Assembly: GCA_002400445.1 (NCBI GenBank)
Contig: DGQO01000139.1
Span: 3,313-19,220, forward strand
Direction of reading: 5' to 3'
Origin: Chitinophagaceae bacterium UBA4412
Lineage (GTDB): Bacteria > Bacteroidota > Bacteroidia > Chitinophagales > Chitinophagaceae
DNA: 15,908 nucleotides
Positions within the stretch are counted from its first letter, which is position 1, and each line of letters begins with the position of its first letter. This document shows, one piece after another, positions 12,806 to 15,908 of this stretch. The position numbers were made by a program, and so were the translations under genes. Under the pieces are notes generated by a model. That model was not told the origin of the DNA, ran no database searches, and saw only the letters and a program-made list of their open reading frames with translations.

Positions 12806-15800
12806 ATGATGAGATTATTTTTACTTGCATGTTTTTCACTGTTTTCCTGCTACAGCTTTGCACAGCCCTGCAGTGCGCCCGGCAGAACACCGGAAACCGG
12901 TATTGCCGTGTGTGGTACTCTTGTGTTTCCGCAGGCCTTTGTGCCCAACTGTACAGGTCCGGATCTTCCCTATTCGGGTTGTGCGGATAGAAGCAGTACC
13001 AGCAATTCCGTATGGTATAAATTTCATTGCTACCAGGCGGGAACACTGGGATTTTTAATTTCTCCGGCATCTTCTGCAGATGATTACGATTGGCAAGTTA
13101 TGGATATCACCGGCCGGCAGCCTGCAGATGTGCTCACGACTAATTTATCCATTTCTGTAAACCTGAGCGGTATTACCGGCAATACAGGTTGTACGCCCAC
13201 AGGCACGCTTAACATGCATTGCGCAGGCGGTTCCAATGGTAGCCAGTTTAACCAAATGCCCAATCTGGTGGCAGGGCACGATTATTTGCTCATGGTTACC
13301 AACTGGTCTGCTTCAGGCCTTGGTTATAATTTAAGTTTTACAGGCGGCACTGCTGTGCTTACAGATAACCAGGCACCAAAAATCACGAATGTGAGACCGG
13401 CGGGTTGCAATACCAGCTTACTTAATGTTAGTTTTTCTGAAGACCTTCTATGTAGCAGTCTTAGCACTGCAGGTACTGAATTTTCAATCACTAACGGAAC
13501 ACATGTGATCACTGCTGTAAGTTCTGTATGCAACACAGGAAACAATGCATTTACGCAATTGCAAATTTCTTTGCAAGATCCGCTTACGCCTGGCAATTAT
13601 CAATTGGTAATTAATAACGGCACAGATGCGAATACCCTGCTGGACGTATGTGAAACTGAACTTGTAGCCGGTAGTAGTTTTCCTTTTACGATAGTAGCGC
13701 AAAGTCCGCTCACGATAACCAATGTTAACTATGCGGTTTGTGCGCCTACGACTGTTGTTGTGCGTTTTAGTAAGCCGGTATTATGTAGTTCTATCAGCAG
13801 TACCGGTTCTGAGTTTAGTCTTTCGGGTAATACTGTTTTGTCTGCTTCGCCAGCCTGTAATCCCAGTGGAATCTATGCTGATTCCTTGCTGCTGCAACTG
13901 CAAAATCCTTTGCCTTATGGTAACTACCAACTCATGATAAATGCCGGGTCTGATGCCAATACTTTTATGGATACCTGTGGTGTTTTGCTGCCTGCCGGTA
14001 CCGCTGTTCCTTTCATCATTAACCAAACCACCATTGCGCCAGCTATACAGTCCGTAAATTTTGATGAGTGCAAGCCTTTTCAATTACTCGTAAATTTTGA
14101 CAAGGCTTTTACCTGCAGCAGTCTTACGGCTACAGGTAGTGAATTTACCCTGCAGCCTTCATCCCTTACCGTGACCAATGCAAGCCCGGTTTGTGATGCC
14201 AATGGTCTCACAAAACAGATCTTGCTTAGTTTTTCTGGAAACTTGCCGGCAGGTACTTTTGATTTGCTCCTGAATGCGGGAAGCGATGGGAACACACTTT
14301 CAGACAGTTGCCTTGTGTTTATACCTGTAAATACCATTTTTCCATTTACCAGTACGCAGTCTCCTGCGCCGGTATATGACTCTGTGCAATATGATCGTTG
14401 TGCGCCTGCGCAGATAAAAGTTTTTTACAGCAAACCCATTTTGTGCAGCAGCGTGGCACCATCTGCCAATGAATTCAGCATTACCGGACCTGCACCGGTA
14501 AGTATTATCTCCGTAAATGGAGATGTAACCTGCGGTATCGGATACACAGGCTGGCTCACACTTACGCTGGCACAACCTATTACCCAGTTTGGTAATTACG
14601 TACTGCACAATATGGCAGGCGCAGATGGAAACAGTGTGATGGATACCTGCTATGCTACGCAAAAAACCACTGAGACCATTTCATTTGCCGTGCTGGGAAA
14701 ACCTTCGGCTATTTTTAATGACCAGGTAAAATTGGGTTGCGTAAAAGATACGATTGTTCTGAGCCATCCGGGTGGGAATGGTATTAATAGCTGGCAATGG
14801 AATTTTAGTGATGGTTCCACGGCGTCTGGCGCAACAGCATCTCCTGTTTTTCCGGCATCTACCAGCACAGCCACGGTACAATTGATTGTGAGCAATGGCA
14901 TTTGCAGTGACACTTTACTTCGCTCTTATCCATTGGGCAATGCTTTTTCTGTAGCATTTTCTAAGAGCGCAGATACGGCTTGTGTAAAGGCACCCATCAG
15001 TTTTACAAATACTTCTACTGGCAATAACCTTCAATACCAATGGACTTTTGGGGATGCTTCCGCATTTGCCGGGCAGTCTCCTGCGCCGCATGTGTACACC
15101 GCAAATGGAAACTATACGATCACCCTCATTGGCACCAATAACCTGGGATGTAAGGATACCGCCGCACAACCTGTGGTTGTAACCGCCGCTCCTTCTGTGC
15201 ATTTTACCGGGCTCCATGCAAAATATTGTAGTGGAGAACAGGTAAATCTTACTGCACAAATTACGGGCAGCGTAGAAGCTTATACATGGACAAATGGAAA
15301 TGCGGTCTCCTTGCAGAATCAACCCAATGCGAATTTTTCCTACGCTAGCCAGGGCAACTATGCTATCATTCTTGCAGCACAAGATCGCTTCTGCGGCAAT
15401 GTTTCAGATACGGGGATAGCTATTGTGTACCAGGTGCCGGTTTTTACTTTAGGAGATGATAAAACGTTTTGCCCCGGCCTGAGTGGCATCATTGGCGTGC
15501 CGCCACAGCCAGGCGTAAGTTATGTGTGGAGTACAGGAGAAAGAACGGCACAGATCACCACCGGTCCCGCTTCAAATACTTATTTGCTCACAGCAGACAA
15601 TAATGGCTGCGTGGGCACAGATGATATTTATGTAAAAGTGCTGGATAATTGCCTGATTAAAGTGGCGGGTGCATTTACACCAAATGGAGACGGGCTGAAT
15701 GATTACCTGCGTGCCATTAATGCCGAACTGGCTACCCATTTTTCACTGATCGTTTTTAATCGCTTTGGCGAAAAGATTTTTGCTACTAATGATCCGCTCA

Positions 15801-15908
15801 AGGGCTGGGATGGCCGTTACAAAGGCGTAGATGCGCCCACCGGTACTTATGTCTGGATTTTGTCTTTTAAACACCCGGTAACTGGCGTGCAGGTAAATGA
15901 TAAAGGAA
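12806..15908 (+). CDS. Large Ig/PKD-repeat surface protein with CHU_C (type IX secretion) domain, 3' end outside window
   Basis: Open without a stop from ATG 12806 to the window edge (1034 complete codons). Residues 1-20 are a signal peptide ending FAQ. Residues 21-189 form an N-terminal domain, from SAPGRTPETGIAVCG to GYNLSFTGGTAVLTD, of a kind I associate with such adhesins. Four Ig-like repeats start near 190, 302, 411 and 521; the first three carry a TGxEF-type box (TGSEF or AGTEF) after CSS, and the fourth has SANEF. PKD-like domains follow at about 633-712, 713-795 (WTFGDAS, YTANGNYTITL) and 796-876, then another Ig-like domain at 877-948. From 949 the gliding-motility-associated C-terminal domain begins (AFTPNGDGLND, FNRFGEKIF, KGWDG, PTGTYVW). 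That domain normally ends in KGxVxLIR, so probably only 10-20 residues are missing. It would be exported and attached through the type IX system. The ligand is unknown. A second ATG at 12809 is possible. Confidence 0.92.
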   Translation, partial: MMRLFLLACFSLFSCYSFAQPCSAPGRTPETGIAVCGTLVFPQAFVPNCTGPDLPYSGCADRSSTSNSVWYKFHCYQAGTLGFLISPASSADDYDWQVMDITGRQPADVLTTNLSISVNLSGITGNTGCTPTGTLNMHCAGGSNGSQFNQMPNLVAGHDYLLMVTNWSASGLGYNLSFTGGTAVLTDNQAPKITNVRPAGCNTSLLNVSFSEDLLCSSLSTAGTEFSITNGTHVITAVSSVCNTGNNAFTQLQISLQDPLTPGNYQLVINNGTDANTLLDVCETELVAGSSFPFTIVAQSPLTITNVNYAVCAPTTVVVRFSKPVLCSSISSTGSEFSLSGNTVLSASPACNPSGIYADSLLLQLQNPLPYGNYQLMINAGSDANTFMDTCGVLLPAGTAVPFIINQTTIAPAIQSVNFDECKPFQLLVNFDKAFTCSSLTATGSEFTLQPSSLTVTNASPVCDANGLTKQILLSFSGNLPAGTFDLLLNAGSDGNTLSDSCLVFIPVNTIFPFTSTQSPAPVYDSVQYDRCAPAQIKVFYSKPILCSSVAPSANEFSITGPAPVSIISVNGDVTCGIGYTGWLTLTLAQPITQFGNYVLHNMAGADGNSVMDTCYATQKTTETISFAVLGKPSAIFNDQVKLGCVKDTIVLSHPGGNGINSWQWNFSDGSTASGATASPVFPASTSTATVQLIVSNGICSDTLLRSYPLGNAFSVAFSKSADTACVKAPISFTNTSTGNNLQYQWTFGDASAFAGQSPAPHVYTANGNYTITLIGTNNLGCKDTAAQPVVVTAAPSVHFTGLHAKYCSGEQVNLTAQITGSVEAYTWTNGNAVSLQNQPNANFSYASQGNYAIILAAQDRFCGNVSDTGIAIVYQVPVFTLGDDKTFCPGLSGIIGVPPQPGVSYVWSTGERTAQITTGPASNTYLLTADNNGCVGTDDIYVKVLDNCLIKVAGAFTPNGDGLNDYLRAINAELATHFSLIVFNRFGEKIFATNDPLKGWDGRYKGVDAPTGTYVWILSFKHPVTGVQVNDKG

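Noticed and set aside
13324..15382. Series of minus-strand open frames of 60-155 codons
   Set aside because: They all sit opposite the continuous plus-strand surface protein, whose repeats and CHU_C domain are unmistakable.
1..15908. A new defence, secretion or biosynthetic system
   Set aside because: Every sizeable gene belongs to a known housekeeping, transport, hydrolase or surface-protein family, and the gene order does not suggest a joint novel function.

Overview
The window looks like chromosomal DNA of a member of the Bacteroidota, most likely of the Chitinophagaceae or a close relative. The evidence is an FtsZ with a long acidic linker and a Bacteroidota-type tail, a surface protein ending in the gliding-motility/type IX secretion (CHU_C) domain, starts without Shine-Dalgarno sequences, and -7 boxes of the Bacteroidota form TAnnTTTG. 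Most of the window is ordinary housekeeping and envelope biology. I see no phage, transposase, CRISPR array, tRNA or rRNA.

Left part (1-2382): the 3' part of ftsZ runs in from the left edge and ends at a strong terminator. A single-gene unit for an azurin-like copper lipoprotein follows, with its own promoter and terminator. Positions 2383-3183 hold no convincing gene. They are filled with decayed dispersed repeats, two copies of one element of about 110-140 nt plus smaller repeated and palindromic pieces, one of which also occurs in the ftsZ-azurin gap.

Middle (3184-8588): a tightly packed four-gene operon (overlaps of 4 and 11 nt, then an 11-nt gap) encodes a four-subunit 2-oxoacid:ferredoxin oxidoreductase of the Vor/Kor type in the order delta (ferredoxin), alpha, beta, gamma. 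It converges on a minus-strand pair, kup (potassium uptake) followed by a single-domain rhodanese, both of which appear to use non-ATG starts.

Right part (8589-15908): a plus-strand run contains a secreted transglutaminase-like protein, a 70-aa secreted/membrane miniprotein, a probable structured RNA element, and two translationally coupled, membrane-anchored alpha/beta hydrolase paralogues. It meets a minus-strand LD-carboxypeptidase (peptidase S66) gene with only 1 nt between the stop codons. Divergent from that gene, a very large surface protein begins and runs off the right edge. It has a signal peptide, an N-terminal domain, four Ig-like repeats of about 110 aa with four conserved cysteines each, PKD-like domains and a CHU_C sorting domain. 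Its reading frame stays open to the window end.

The least explained material is the repeat-filled 2.4-3.1 kb gap, the structured element at 10011-10083, the 70-aa miniprotein and the cysteine-patterned repeats of the surface protein. I found no convincing new multi-gene system.
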